This document shows, in pieces, positions 46,940-55,944 of a DNA stretch of 64,000 nt. A model generated the notes under the pieces. The model worked only from the letters and a program-made list of their open reading frames with translations, searched no databases and was not told where the DNA came from. The translations under genes were made by a program, and so were the position numbers. Location of the stretch: positions 2,227,001-2,291,000 of the forward strand of contig NZ_CP155567.1 of NCBI RefSeq assembly GCF_039696035.1, written 5' to 3'. Position 1 is the stretch's first letter, and each line of letters opens with the position of its first letter. Origin of the DNA: Microbulbifer sp. SAOS-129_SWC. Lineage in GTDB: Bacteria > Pseudomonadota > Gammaproteobacteria > Pseudomonadales > Cellvibrionaceae.

Positions 46940-47994
46940 AAAAGGCTACCAAGCTTCTTGGCCCAGGCATACAGGGGGTAATAGCTGCCTGTATCTTGAC
47001 TCCTATTGCTCTTCTCGCTCATGCAGAGCCGCCAAGTGTTCTGGTGAACGTCGCAACGGTGAATCAACAGGAGGTCAAAAAGCACCTGACCGCATATGGA
47101 ACCCTGGAGCCAGATCCGGACAGTGAGTTCAGTCTCTCGCTTCCGCGCGCGGGGCTCATCAATCGGGTCTGGGTTCGGCTGGGGCAACGGGTAAAAAGTG
47201 GTGATCAGCTACTTGAGCTGGTGACGTCCCCTGATGCGCGCACGCAATATTTTCAGGCCAAGAGTGCCGTGGATTTCGCTAAACGCGAACTTGAGCGGCA
47301 GAAGCGCCTCCTGAATGAGCAGATGGCGACAGGGGCGGAGGTTGATGCAGCGCGTAAGAATTTACAGGATGCGCTCTCGACTTTTGAGGCGGTCAAAAAG
47401 CGCGGGCAAGGGTTGTCTCGGGAGGTCCTGCGTGCGCCGGTAGACGGGATCGTAACCAGCCTCTCCGCGACCCAGGGACAGCGAGTGGCAGCTGATACTA
47501 CTGTGATGCTGATCGGTGCACAGCAGCGCTTGATCGTGCGCCTCGGCGTGGAGCCTGAGGACCTGCCAGAAGTACGGGCGGGAAATCCAGTGATCGTGAA
47601 GTCAGTTTTTTCCCCGGATACCCAGATTACGACGGAAGTCCGGGAAGTTCACGCAATGATTGATCCTGTTACCCGCCTGGTAGAAGTGCTTGCGGTGGTG
47701 CCAAAAGCCCAGAGCGATCAGCTCGTTCTGGGCAGTCGTGTTTCAGCACAGATTCAGGTTCTCTCCCGGCAGTCTCTCGTCGTACCGCGCAGTGCCGTGT
47801 TGTTTGATGCTGGGAAGGCCTATGTATTCATCATCAAAGCTGGGCATGCAAAACGTGTTGCCGTAGAGGCTGGGGCGGATGAAGGCAAGATGATCGGCGT
47901 CCGGGGGGATCTGCAGACGGGGGATAAGGTAGTGATAAAGGGTAACTATGAATTGACTGACGGCGCTTCAGTGAGACTGGCGGAGCGTCATTGA
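46936..47994 (+). CDS. RND efflux periplasmic adaptor (membrane fusion protein)
   Basis: The 352-residue adaptor has a signal peptide ending near residue 31 (LLAHA). The lipoyl half-motifs are FSLSLPRAGLINRVWVRLGQ and LRAPVDGIVTSLSATQGQRV. A helical hairpin lies between them (about residues 105-160), and beta-barrel and membrane-proximal domains follow. It links the inner-membrane pump to the outer membrane channel. It overlaps both neighbours by 1-4 bases, so the three genes form one coupled operon. Confidence 0.9.
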   Translation: MKKATKLLGPGIQGVIAACILTPIALLAHAEPPSVLVNVATVNQQEVKKHLTAYGTLEPDPDSEFSLSLPRAGLINRVWVRLGQRVKSGDQLLELVTSPDARTQYFQAKSAVDFAKRELERQKRLLNEQMATGAEVDAARKNLQDALSTFEAVKKRGQGLSREVLRAPVDGIVTSLSATQGQRVAADTTVMLIGAQQRLIVRLGVEPEDLPEVRAGNPVIVKSVFSPDTQITTEVREVHAMIDPVTRLVEVLAVVPKAQSDQLVLGSRVSAQIQVLSRQSLVVPRSAVLFDAGKAYVFIIKAGHAKRVAVEAGADEGKMIGVRGDLQTGDKVVIKGNYELTDGASVRLAERH

Positions 47995-50900
47995 TGTCGA
48001 TTACTCATTGGGCCGCCGGGCACCGACGCTCCATTTTGTTTATGGTTGGAATTTTAGCGTTGGCCGGTGTTGCTGTCGGAATACGCCTGCCGGTAGCACT
48101 CTTTCCCCATATTGACTTTCCGCGCATCGTGGTAATGCTGGATTCCGGTGATCGTTCTGCAGATCAAATGGTCATTGAGGCAACCCGAAAAGTAGAGCAG
48201 GCGGTTCGTTCTGTTCCCGGTGTCGTCAGTATACGTTCGACCACCAGTCGTGGTAGCGCCGAACTGTCAATAAATTTTGGCTGGGGTGACGACATGATCA
48301 GCGCAATGCTGCAGGTCGAGTCCGTCGTCAATCAGTCACTTTCTGATTTACCCCCTGGAACAAAGTTCACCGTGCGGCGCATGGATCCGACCGTTTTCCC
48401 AATCGCTGCTTACAGCTTGACGTCGGAAAGTGAATCACAGATTAAATTACGTGACCTGGCCAAGTATTCTCTTGTGCCATTATTGTCATCGGTTCCCGGT
48501 GTCGCCAAGGTATCAGTAATGGGAGGGGATACTGCGGAGTACCGCGTCGAAGTTGACCCTCAGAAGCTTGCTGCGTATGGGCTTAGTTTTGCGGATGTCG
48601 CCAAGGCAGTCTCCGCCAATAATGTACTTCAGGCCGTCGGCCGCCTGGAGGATCATTACAAACTCTATCTTTTGCTGTCGGATATCCGGATTCAGTCGTT
48701 GAAGACGATTGAAGACACCGTTTTGCGTAGCGGCAACAGCGGCCTTGTCAAGCTTGAGGATATCGCCCGGGTCTACGCTACCAGTGCCCCTAAATGGCAG
48801 CGTGTAACGGCAGATGGGCGCGACGCAGTACTGGTACAGGTCTATCAGCAGCCGGGCGGTAATACCGTCCAGATCGTGAAAAATGTGAATCAACGGCTGT
48901 CCAAGTACCGTGACAGAATTCCCAAGGACGTCAAAGTCGCCAACTGGTATGACCAGAGCGACCTTGTTACAGCGTCGGCGAAAAGTGTACGCGACGCTAT
49001 TGTGATCGGTGTCATACTGGCCGCGCTGGTGCTCTTCGTTTTTCTGCGGAGTATGAAGATTGCCCTGGTAGGGGTGCTGATCGTGCCCTCGGTTCTGGCC
49101 AGCACAGTGCTGCTCCTATATCTCTTCAACATGAGCTTCAACATCATGACGCTCGGTGGAATGGCAGCTGCGGTTGGCCTGATTATCGATGACGCCATTG
49201 TCATGGTCGAGCACATATTGCGGCGACTGCGTGAAAGAAATAGTGAGTTACAGCGATCCGTTCGCCAGGCAGCGATAGAATTTACCTCGCCGCTGGCAGG
49301 TTCCTCCGCTGCGACAATTATCGTTTTCGCACCACTGGCGTTTCTTTCGGGGGTAACTGGTGCTTTTTTCAAGGCACTTTCGCTAACGATGGCAAGCAGC
49401 CTGATCATCTCTTTCCTGCTGGCATGGTTGGCAATTCCACTGCTGGCTGAACATCTTTTGAGTCGCAAGGACGCGGAAGTCGAGGATTCACAACCGCTTT
49501 TTGAGCGAATTCTTCGTTTCTATCGTTTTGCCATGGCGCGCCTGATGCGCACTCCGGTACTGATCTTAATCGGAGTTCTACCTTTGATGCTGCTCGGATA
49601 TTTCGGCTATCGACAAGTCGGCACCGGGTTTATTCCGAAGATGGATGAGGGTGGATTCGTCCTCGACTATCGCACTCCGGCGGGGACCTCGCTCGCTGAG
49701 ACCGACCGGCTTCTACAGCAGGTTGAGAAAATACTGACGGAAAATAAGTCCGTTGAGACCTATTCCCGACGCACTGGTGCGCAGCTGGGTGGCGGCCTGA
49801 GTGAGGCTAACGAGGGCGACTTTTTTGTGCGTCTGAAGCCATTTCCTCGCCCACCTATTGGTCAGGTTATGGACCAGATTCGCAGTCGAATAGAGCAGCA
49901 GGTACCAGGCATTGAGCTGGAAATGGCGCTCTTAATGGAGGACTTGATAGGGGATCTGACAGCAGTACCACAACCGATTGAAATCAAGTTGTATGGTGAG
50001 GATTTCGATCAGTTAATGAAGACCGCGCCGAAGGTGGCTGCTGCGATTGAGAAGGTACCCGGGATTGTGGATGTTCAGGACGGTGTCGTTTTGGCGGGTG
50101 ATGCTGTGAATATTGTCGTGGATCGCGACAAGGCGGCGCTCGCCGGTATTGAGCCGGGAGAGGTGACTCAACAACTGGATGCGTGGTTCCACGGTACGGT
50201 TACCACCAACGTTCAGGGAAAAATCAAGCAAACGCAAGTGCGGGTGTGGGTTCCACAAGGGGTTCGGGACCGTGTCTCCGCAATTAAAAATGTTCAGCTT
50301 CGCGCTCAGGATGGCCATTTGGTGCCATTAAGGCGCATTGCCAAGATAGATATAGAAACAGGACAACCGCAGATTACGCGGGATAACCTCCAGCGGATGG
50401 TCGCGGTGACCGGGCGTATCAGCGGTCGCGATTTAGGCTCGACCATGCGAGATGTGCAACACCTGTTGAAAAAACGCGGTTTCCTGCCCAAGTCAATCTA
50501 CTTTGAGCTTGGTGGCCTGTACAAGCAGCAGCAAATTGCGTTCAAGGGGCTGCTGTTCACATTCACGGCAGCCATTGCGCTGATTTACCTGCTATTGCTA
50601 TTCCTGTATGAGGATTTTGCCGCTTCGACTGCAATCGTGATTACGTCTTTGCTAGGCATGGCGGCTGTATTTTCCGGTCTCTGGATCACCGGGACAGAGC
50701 TTAATATTACAGCCATTATGGGCATGACCATGATCGTCGGTATGTTTACCGAGGTCGCCATCTTTTACTTTTCGGAGTATCGAAGCCTTAGAAAAAACAA
50801 GATGGAGTTCAGCCAGGCTTTAGTTAAGGCGGGAGAAAACCGCCTCAGGCCAATATCCATGACAACAATTACCGCTATATTCGCCCTTTTGCCTCTGGCA

Positions 50901-51062
50901 CTGACGCTGGGGGAGGGCGCCGCGATGCAGCACCCGCTGGCGGTGGCAATTATCTCGGGATTACTGGTTCAGGTGCCGATGGTCGTTATTGTGATGCCGT
51001 TGATATACCGGGTCCTGGTTTCAGTCTCCTTGCGGCCTTTCTGGCGCCGGGCTAAAGCGTAA
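47994..51062 (+). CDS. RND family efflux transporter permease
   Basis: The 1022-residue inner-membrane pump is of the AcrB/CzcA superfamily. ATG 47994 overlaps the adaptor stop as TGATG. TM1 is followed by FPHIDFPRIVVMLDSGDRSA; TM4 contains GLIIDDAIVMVEHILRRLRE with the proton-relay DD pair (about residue 400); and repeat two has GMTMIVGMFTEVAIFYFSEY and an R-rich loop. The pattern is nearer to CzcA/MdtBC-type members than to AcrB, but substrate cannot be predicted. It uses proton motive force to export its cargo. Confidence 0.92.
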   Translation: MSITHWAAGHRRSILFMVGILALAGVAVGIRLPVALFPHIDFPRIVVMLDSGDRSADQMVIEATRKVEQAVRSVPGVVSIRSTTSRGSAELSINFGWGDDMISAMLQVESVVNQSLSDLPPGTKFTVRRMDPTVFPIAAYSLTSESESQIKLRDLAKYSLVPLLSSVPGVAKVSVMGGDTAEYRVEVDPQKLAAYGLSFADVAKAVSANNVLQAVGRLEDHYKLYLLLSDIRIQSLKTIEDTVLRSGNSGLVKLEDIARVYATSAPKWQRVTADGRDAVLVQVYQQPGGNTVQIVKNVNQRLSKYRDRIPKDVKVANWYDQSDLVTASAKSVRDAIVIGVILAALVLFVFLRSMKIALVGVLIVPSVLASTVLLLYLFNMSFNIMTLGGMAAAVGLIIDDAIVMVEHILRRLRERNSELQRSVRQAAIEFTSPLAGSSAATIIVFAPLAFLSGVTGAFFKALSLTMASSLIISFLLAWLAIPLLAEHLLSRKDAEVEDSQPLFERILRFYRFAMARLMRTPVLILIGVLPLMLLGYFGYRQVGTGFIPKMDEGGFVLDYRTPAGTSLAETDRLLQQVEKILTENKSVETYSRRTGAQLGGGLSEANEGDFFVRLKPFPRPPIGQVMDQIRSRIEQQVPGIELEMALLMEDLIGDLTAVPQPIEIKLYGEDFDQLMKTAPKVAAAIEKVPGIVDVQDGVVLAGDAVNIVVDRDKAALAGIEPGEVTQQLDAWFHGTVTTNVQGKIKQTQVRVWVPQGVRDRVSAIKNVQLRAQDGHLVPLRRIAKIDIETGQPQITRDNLQRMVAVTGRISGRDLGSTMRDVQHLLKKRGFLPKSIYFELGGLYKQQQIAFKGLLFTFTAAIALIYLLLLFLYEDFAASTAIVITSLLGMAAVFSGLWITGTELNITAIMGMTMIVGMFTEVAIFYFSEYRSLRKNKMEFSQALVKAGENRLRPISMTTITAIFALLPLALTLGEGAAMQHPLAVAIISGLLVQVPMVVIVMPLIYRVLVSVSLRPFWRRAKA

Positions 51063-51103
51063 CTAAACGAATGTAATAAAATAAAGAAACAGGATAAACT
51101 ATT

Positions 51104-52000
51104 ATGGGGCGTTACTCCGGTATTTTCTTTCGCGGTGCAGCTATGGGCGCGGCCGATGTGGTTCCAGGGGTGTCTGGGGGCACTATTGCCTTTATCACGG
51201 GAATTTACGATGAGCTGATCGATAGCCTGAAAGCGATTGATATTAATGCGCTAAGAATCCTATTCAGCCGCGGTTTGTTTGAGTTTTGGCGACATATCAA
51301 TGGTAACTTCCTGATTAGCCTTTTGATTGGGGTTGCGTTTAGTGTGTTTACGCTCGCTCATGCAATATCCTATTTACTTGAACACTACGCGGCGCAGACT
51401 TCGGCCTTTTTCTTTGGTCTGGTAGCGGCGTCAAGCTGGTTTATCTACCGGCAGATGCCTGCAGGACGCTTTAGAGCTTCCTGGTTTATTGTGGGCATTG
51501 CCTTTGCAGTCGCTGTGGGTTTGGTCCGGCCGGCGGAAATCCCTGTTACTCCACTTTCTGTTTTTCTGTCTGGGGCCGTTGCCATTTGTGCAATGATTCT
51601 TCCGGGAATTTCAGGAAGCTTTATTCTTCTTCTATTGGGTATGTATCAGCCAGTTCTGGGCGCCGTGAAGTCGCTGGATGTGGCGACGATCCTTGTCTTT
51701 TCTTCGGGGTGTTCCGTTGGTCTTGTCGTTTTCGTGCGCCTCTTGTCGCTGCTGCTTCATCGTTATCGCGCGTCAATTCTATCCTGGTTGACCGGAATTT
51801 TACTCGGCTCGCTGTCAATCATCTGGCCCTGGAAGGAATCGGCAGGCGAGGGGATGGGAGGTTTTACCATGCATAACATATTGCCTACCGCAGATCCCGT
51901 GATGGACGTACTCCTGTGTGTCGCGCTCGCAGCGTCCAGTGTAGTGTTGGTTTTTGTTCTGGAAAATAGAGCTGGCGTAAGTGCCAAAGCAACATCATGA
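51104..52000 (+). CDS. popT: DUF368 polyprenyl-phosphate transporter (PopT family)
   Basis: The 298-residue protein has about 8-10 membrane segments. The family-defining repeat is MGAADVVPGVSGGTIAFITG near the N-terminus and again AICAMILPGISGSFILLLLG (about residues 163-182), an inverted-repeat pair of PGxSGG type. DUF368 proteins were shown in Vibrio cholerae and other bacteria to recycle undecaprenyl phosphate across the cytoplasmic membrane. It begins 41 bases after the RND gene and ends 111 bases before an ArnT-like enzyme. That context fits carrier-lipid recovery after Ara4N or similar transfer. Confidence 0.9.
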   Translation: MGRYSGIFFRGAAMGAADVVPGVSGGTIAFITGIYDELIDSLKAIDINALRILFSRGLFEFWRHINGNFLISLLIGVAFSVFTLAHAISYLLEHYAAQTSAFFFGLVAASSWFIYRQMPAGRFRASWFIVGIAFAVAVGLVRPAEIPVTPLSVFLSGAVAICAMILPGISGSFILLLLGMYQPVLGAVKSLDVATILVFSSGCSVGLVVFVRLLSLLLHRYRASILSWLTGILLGSLSIIWPWKESAGEGMGGFTMHNILPTADPVMDVLLCVALAASSVVLVFVLENRAGVSAKATS

Positions 52001-52111
52001 ATGTAAGTAATTCAATCCGGTTCTTTATTTCGTAGCGGTCGCGGATAATTTACAGCCACCGTAAGTGCTAACGTTGGATCTTATTTTCGATGAAATTATG
52101 AGCGATTTATA

Positions 52112-53767
52112 ATGATTAACCAGGATTCAGTACCCCCCGGAAGAAACATTGTCTTCCAGCCGGGGGTTGATTGGTGGCAAAAGAGGTTGCTGATTACCGC
52201 GGTGATCACGGTAATCATGCTGGTCATTTTCTCCGGTATTGATGATACGCCATTAACAAATTCTACCGAGACCCGTGTGGCCGGTATTGCCACGCAGATG
52301 TACCTTGATCAGGATTATGTCGTTCCGAAGCTGAATGGGCAGCCCTTTCTTGAAAAGCCGCCGCTATATTCCTGGTTGACGGTGGTGTCATACAAGATTT
52401 TCGGTATTTCATATTGGTCTTCTCGTTTGCCTTCTGCACTGGCCGCTATTGGATTGCTCATTTTGCTCAGCGTACAGATGCGGGCGCGGAAATACCCGAT
52501 TGCAGTGCAGCTGGTATCGATCCTGACTCTGGTGACTATGGCGGAATTCTGGTCCTATTCAAGAACCGCGAGCCAGGATATGGTCTTGGCTTTTGGCGTT
52601 GCGCTCTCTCTCCTGAGTTTATACCGATACCTCGATTCAGATCATTATCGGTATCTTGTCCCCAGCGCTGTGGGAATAGCAATTGCCGCTATGGCCAAAG
52701 GCGTTTTCGGGATCTCCGTCATTATCATGGTGGTCCTCCCTTATTTCTTGTTGAGCAATCGTGATAAGGATCGAGGTCACTGGCTTAAACAATTTTTTGC
52801 GCTGGGGGTTGCCTTTTCGTGCGGATTGATACCACTGGCCATTTGGTTGTGGTTTCTGTATGCGCAGGCAGGTTGGGATGCGTTTTATACGGTCACCTGG
52901 GTGAATAGTGTCGGTCGCTTTTTGGGGCAGTACCAGCACGGTGGGCATGTTGAAGCCTGGTACTATTACCTGGCACGAGTGCCCGTTCTGTTTGAACCGT
53001 GGCTGCCTATTGTATTTGTGGGTGTGTGGTATCTGGTCAAAGAGGGCAAGCTGAGCGGCTATCGCCTGCTGCTGATCTGCTGGCTTTTTGCTCCGATTTT
53101 CCTCTTGTCGCTATCCAGCTCTAAACGTGAGGTTTACCTACTCTCGATCTATCCTTCTGCCTGCCTGTTGATCACCGATGCGGTTAATCGCTTTTACCGC
53201 ATTGGCGAAAGGACTTTGTCTATGCAGCATGCCAGGCTGCCCCGCCATGCGCTGTCCTTCCAGCTATTCCTGTCCACAATTCTATTGGCCGGAGTTTTCT
53301 ATCTGGCATTATTCAAGTGGCAGGCGGGGTTGTATACGATTACCGTAGCCGCAATCAGCGCACTGGCATTATTCGCTGCGGTATTTTACCGCGTGAAAGC
53401 GGACGTTGGGCGTGCCTTAGCCTGGAGTCTGGCCAGTATCTGTCTGCTTTTTATCGTTTATGGTGGCGTGCTTGATCCAAACGAGGGAAAGGCCCGGTCT
53501 TATGAAGCGGTATTCGACAATGCGGTATTTTCCGACGCAAATGCAGAAATCGGACTTTACCGCCCTCAAGAGAGAACGTCTGGCGCTGCAGTCTACTATT
53601 TACGTCGTGTCGTTAAGCAGCTGGATACACCAGAGGAGCTTGCCGTTTTCATGCGGCAATACCCTGATCATGTGGTGATTTCGGAAGATAAGGAATTACT
53701 CAAGCTGCCGGGAGACATCCAGAAAATTTCAGTTTCCTCGGATACGATGTACGTGCTGACTCGGTAG
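52112..53767 (+). CDS. ArnT-like membrane glycosyltransferase (PMT/GT39-83 superfamily)
   Basis: This 551-residue polytopic protein has LTNSTETRVAGIATQMYLDQ replacing the DEGRYAE of ArnT (TETR, catalytic acid retained), and LNGQPFLEKPPLYSWLTVVS is the FLEKPPL loop. About eleven membrane segments and a C-terminal soluble domain (about residues 455-551) follow. It likely transfers a sugar from a polyprenyl carrier to a cell-envelope acceptor, not necessarily lipid A. It lies next to popT and near the arn operon. Start ATG 52112 has only a weak GAG upstream. Confidence 0.85.
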   Translation: MINQDSVPPGRNIVFQPGVDWWQKRLLITAVITVIMLVIFSGIDDTPLTNSTETRVAGIATQMYLDQDYVVPKLNGQPFLEKPPLYSWLTVVSYKIFGISYWSSRLPSALAAIGLLILLSVQMRARKYPIAVQLVSILTLVTMAEFWSYSRTASQDMVLAFGVALSLLSLYRYLDSDHYRYLVPSAVGIAIAAMAKGVFGISVIIMVVLPYFLLSNRDKDRGHWLKQFFALGVAFSCGLIPLAIWLWFLYAQAGWDAFYTVTWVNSVGRFLGQYQHGGHVEAWYYYLARVPVLFEPWLPIVFVGVWYLVKEGKLSGYRLLLICWLFAPIFLLSLSSSKREVYLLSIYPSACLLITDAVNRFYRIGERTLSMQHARLPRHALSFQLFLSTILLAGVFYLALFKWQAGLYTITVAAISALALFAAVFYRVKADVGRALAWSLASICLLFIVYGGVLDPNEGKARSYEAVFDNAVFSDANAEIGLYRPQERTSGAAVYYLRRVVKQLDTPEELAVFMRQYPDHVVISEDKELLKLPGDIQKISVSSDTMYVLTR

Positions 53768-54210
53768 TAGACATTCCTAGAAAATGTACTTTGTGCTGAT
53801 GGCGTAACCGCCGAGTAGGCCATAGTGGATGTCATTATCCGGAGCCTCCGAAATTTCTAAGGTTGAATAGGATTACATTAGCTCTGTATCCGATGTGTAC
53901 TCGATTGTCGGCGTATTGCCTTCGTGTTTTGAGGGATGGTCCAGCCCAAAACCTCGATCGGCCTGATGTGACGCCAATGTATCATGGGCGTATACCGAGG
54001 AGTGCTCGTCTTTAGCATCGGGAGTTTGAACAGCGTGGCGGGCATTTGTCGATCGAAATTTCCGGCGTTTGGCACTCGGTGACGGTGGTTTATTGCTCGA
54101 GCCGGCGCTGAATGGCGCCGGGTTCTCCGAGTCTACCGCTGGGACAGTCAAACTGCAGTATCGGCTTTCCACACTGCAGATGGTTGGCAGGATGGGAGAT
54201 TACAGGGGAT
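53768..54210. other. Degenerate intergenic region
   Basis: About 440 bases with no intact gene. A minus-strand 99-codon frame (53873-54172) has no recognisable domain. CTGCAGT (54153-54159) and ACTGCAG (54173-54179) form a hairpin that aligns with the terminator at 59010-59038 next to the intact oxidoreductase gene. Confidence 0.5.
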
Positions 54211-54353
54211 TTACGCCGCTGCGATGTCGACTAAAACCTTACCTTGCTTGCCGCAGGACTGGTATGCATGAGGCTCGTTGGCCTGGGACAGGGAAAAACG
54301 ACGAGGATCCAGGATGACGCGAAGAATACATGAATGATGACCCTGATTACTGC
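54211..54353 (-). pseudogene. Remnant of a zinc-type oxidoreductase 3' end
   Basis: The minus strand encodes DPRRFSLSQANEPHAYQ followed by SCGKQGKVLVDIAAA and TAA (54213-54211). This aligns with the C-terminus of the intact gene at 59072 (DPSRFELSQANEAHEYQ, then ASGKARGKVVIDISEV). Upstream an ATGCAG is followed by TAA where the intact gene reads MQQATKL, and a shorter spacing implies a frameshift. Only about the last 45 codons remain. It lies just downstream of the aldehyde dehydrogenase gene on the same strand. Confidence 0.75.
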
Positions 54354-54427
54354 ATTTTGGAGGAGCTGATCGGACATCGCTACAGCCCCTCCTTATGCGC
54401 TAACTGTTTCAGCTACCGGTCGTTCAT

Positions 54428-55843
54428 TTAACTCAACACTGCGCGGGGCTCCATGAACGCATCGAGACCAAATGTGCCGAATTCACGACCGATACCGGAG
54501 TGCTTGAACCCCCCGAAAGGTGCCAGGGGTTCATGGGGAGCACCATTGATCACAACGCGGCCGGCTTCCAGCTGCCCGGCGACACGCTTCGCGCGCTCCT
54601 GATCTGTGGCATAGACGTACGACTGTAAACCGTAATCGGTATCGTTGGCGATGGCCACAGCCTCTTCCTCATCGCGATATGAAAGCAGGCACAGTACCGG
54701 CCCGAATATCTCCTCGCGTGCGATACGCATGTCATTGCTGACGCCGGTAAAGATCGTGGGCTGAACAAACCAACCACGCTCGAGTCCCTCGGGGCGACCC
54801 TCTCCACCGACCAGTAGTGAAGCGCCCTCCTGGATGCCGAGACGAATATAGGACTGTACCCGCTCCCACTGTTTTTCGCTGACCATTGGCCCGATTTGCA
54901 CCTCCTCCGTGCGCGAATCACCAACCTTTAGGGTATCGACAAATGTCTTGAGTCGGGAGGCCACCTCGTCGTACCGGCTTTCCGGTACCAGGATGCGGGT
55001 GCCTGCGACGCAGGCCTGTCCGCTATTATTGAAGCCGGCCATGGCGATTTTCGGGATGGCCTGGTCAAGATCAACATCGTCGAGCAACAGTTGCGGCCCC
55101 TTGCCGCCGAGTTCCAGGGTTACACGCTTGAAGGTGTCGGCGGCGGCGGTGAGGATTGCGCGACCGGTTGCCGTCGATCCGGTGAAGCTGACTTTGGCAA
55201 TATCCGGATGGCGGCTCAGCTCGGCGCCGACGACATGTCCGTAGCCGTTAACAATATTGAAGGCTCCCGCAGGAAGACCGGCGCTGTGCAATGCCTCGGT
55301 CAGGACCTGCGTCTGGATAGCACTCATTTCCGACGGCTTTATGACGATCGTCGATCCCGCCGCAATGGCCGTGGCCAGCTTCGAGCAGATAAAACCGAAA
55401 TTGCTGTTCCACGGCGTAATGGCCGCAACCACACCGAGCGGCTCCATACTGACCTCGGCCCGCCCCATGGTGCGGCGGAAAGGATAGGTGTCGACGGTCT
55501 TCGCCATCTCTTCGAATGCCGTCGCCGTACGCGCTACGGAGAAGGTGGTGAAGTAGTGGGGCGCGCCGTACTCCTCGGTCATTGCCGCCGCCATATCCTC
55601 GGTGCGTGCGGATACGGCGTCGCGCAAGCTGAGCAGCATGGCGATTCGCTCTTCCTTGCTGGTCCGTGACATCGCCGGGAATGCCCGCTTGGCGGCGGCG
55701 ATAGCGGCGTGAGTGTCGGCCACATTGCCAAGCCTCACCTGCCCGATTTTTTCCCCGGTGGACGGGGCGAACAGATCGGCGACGTCCTGGCCTTGCGGTG
55801 TGACGAAGGTCCCATCGATATAGATATGTTCGATATTGTGCAT
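54428..55843 (-). CDS. NAD(P)-dependent aldehyde dehydrogenase
   Basis: The 471-residue enzyme starts at ATG 55843 (GGGAA upstream); an upstream in-frame start at 55891 would add 16 residues that look non-native. LGVVAAITPWNSNFGFICSK, TLELGGKGPQLLL (catalytic Glu) and NNSGQACVAGTRI (catalytic Cys, about residue 281) are diagnostic. FGGFKHSGIGREFGTFGLDA closes the protein. It oxidises an aldehyde to a carboxylate in the cytoplasm; substrate is not predictable. It is divergent from a LysR gene that probably controls it. Confidence 0.93.
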   Translation of the reverse strand: MHNIEHIYIDGTFVTPQGQDVADLFAPSTGEKIGQVRLGNVADTHAAIAAAKRAFPAMSRTSKEERIAMLLSLRDAVSARTEDMAAAMTEEYGAPHYFTTFSVARTATAFEEMAKTVDTYPFRRTMGRAEVSMEPLGVVAAITPWNSNFGFICSKLATAIAAGSTIVIKPSEMSAIQTQVLTEALHSAGLPAGAFNIVNGYGHVVGAELSRHPDIAKVSFTGSTATGRAILTAAADTFKRVTLELGGKGPQLLLDDVDLDQAIPKIAMAGFNNSGQACVAGTRILVPESRYDEVASRLKTFVDTLKVGDSRTEEVQIGPMVSEKQWERVQSYIRLGIQEGASLLVGGEGRPEGLERGWFVQPTIFTGVSNDMRIAREEIFGPVLCLLSYRDEEEAVAIANDTDYGLQSYVYATDQERAKRVAGQLEAGRVVINGAPHEPLAPFGGFKHSGIGREFGTFGLDAFMEPRAVLS

Positions 55844-55944
55844 GAACTGTTCCCGCTGGTTGATGATTTCGGGGCAGTATGCGCGAGACACACTGATAGA
55901 ATAAGATTGTTAATGTGGGACAGACTGTTGAGGAAATTCGTGCA

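Noticed and set aside
53873..54172. 99-codon minus-strand frame in the gap before the pseudogene
   Set aside because: Composition is odd and no family is recognised; overlaps the remnant hairpin.
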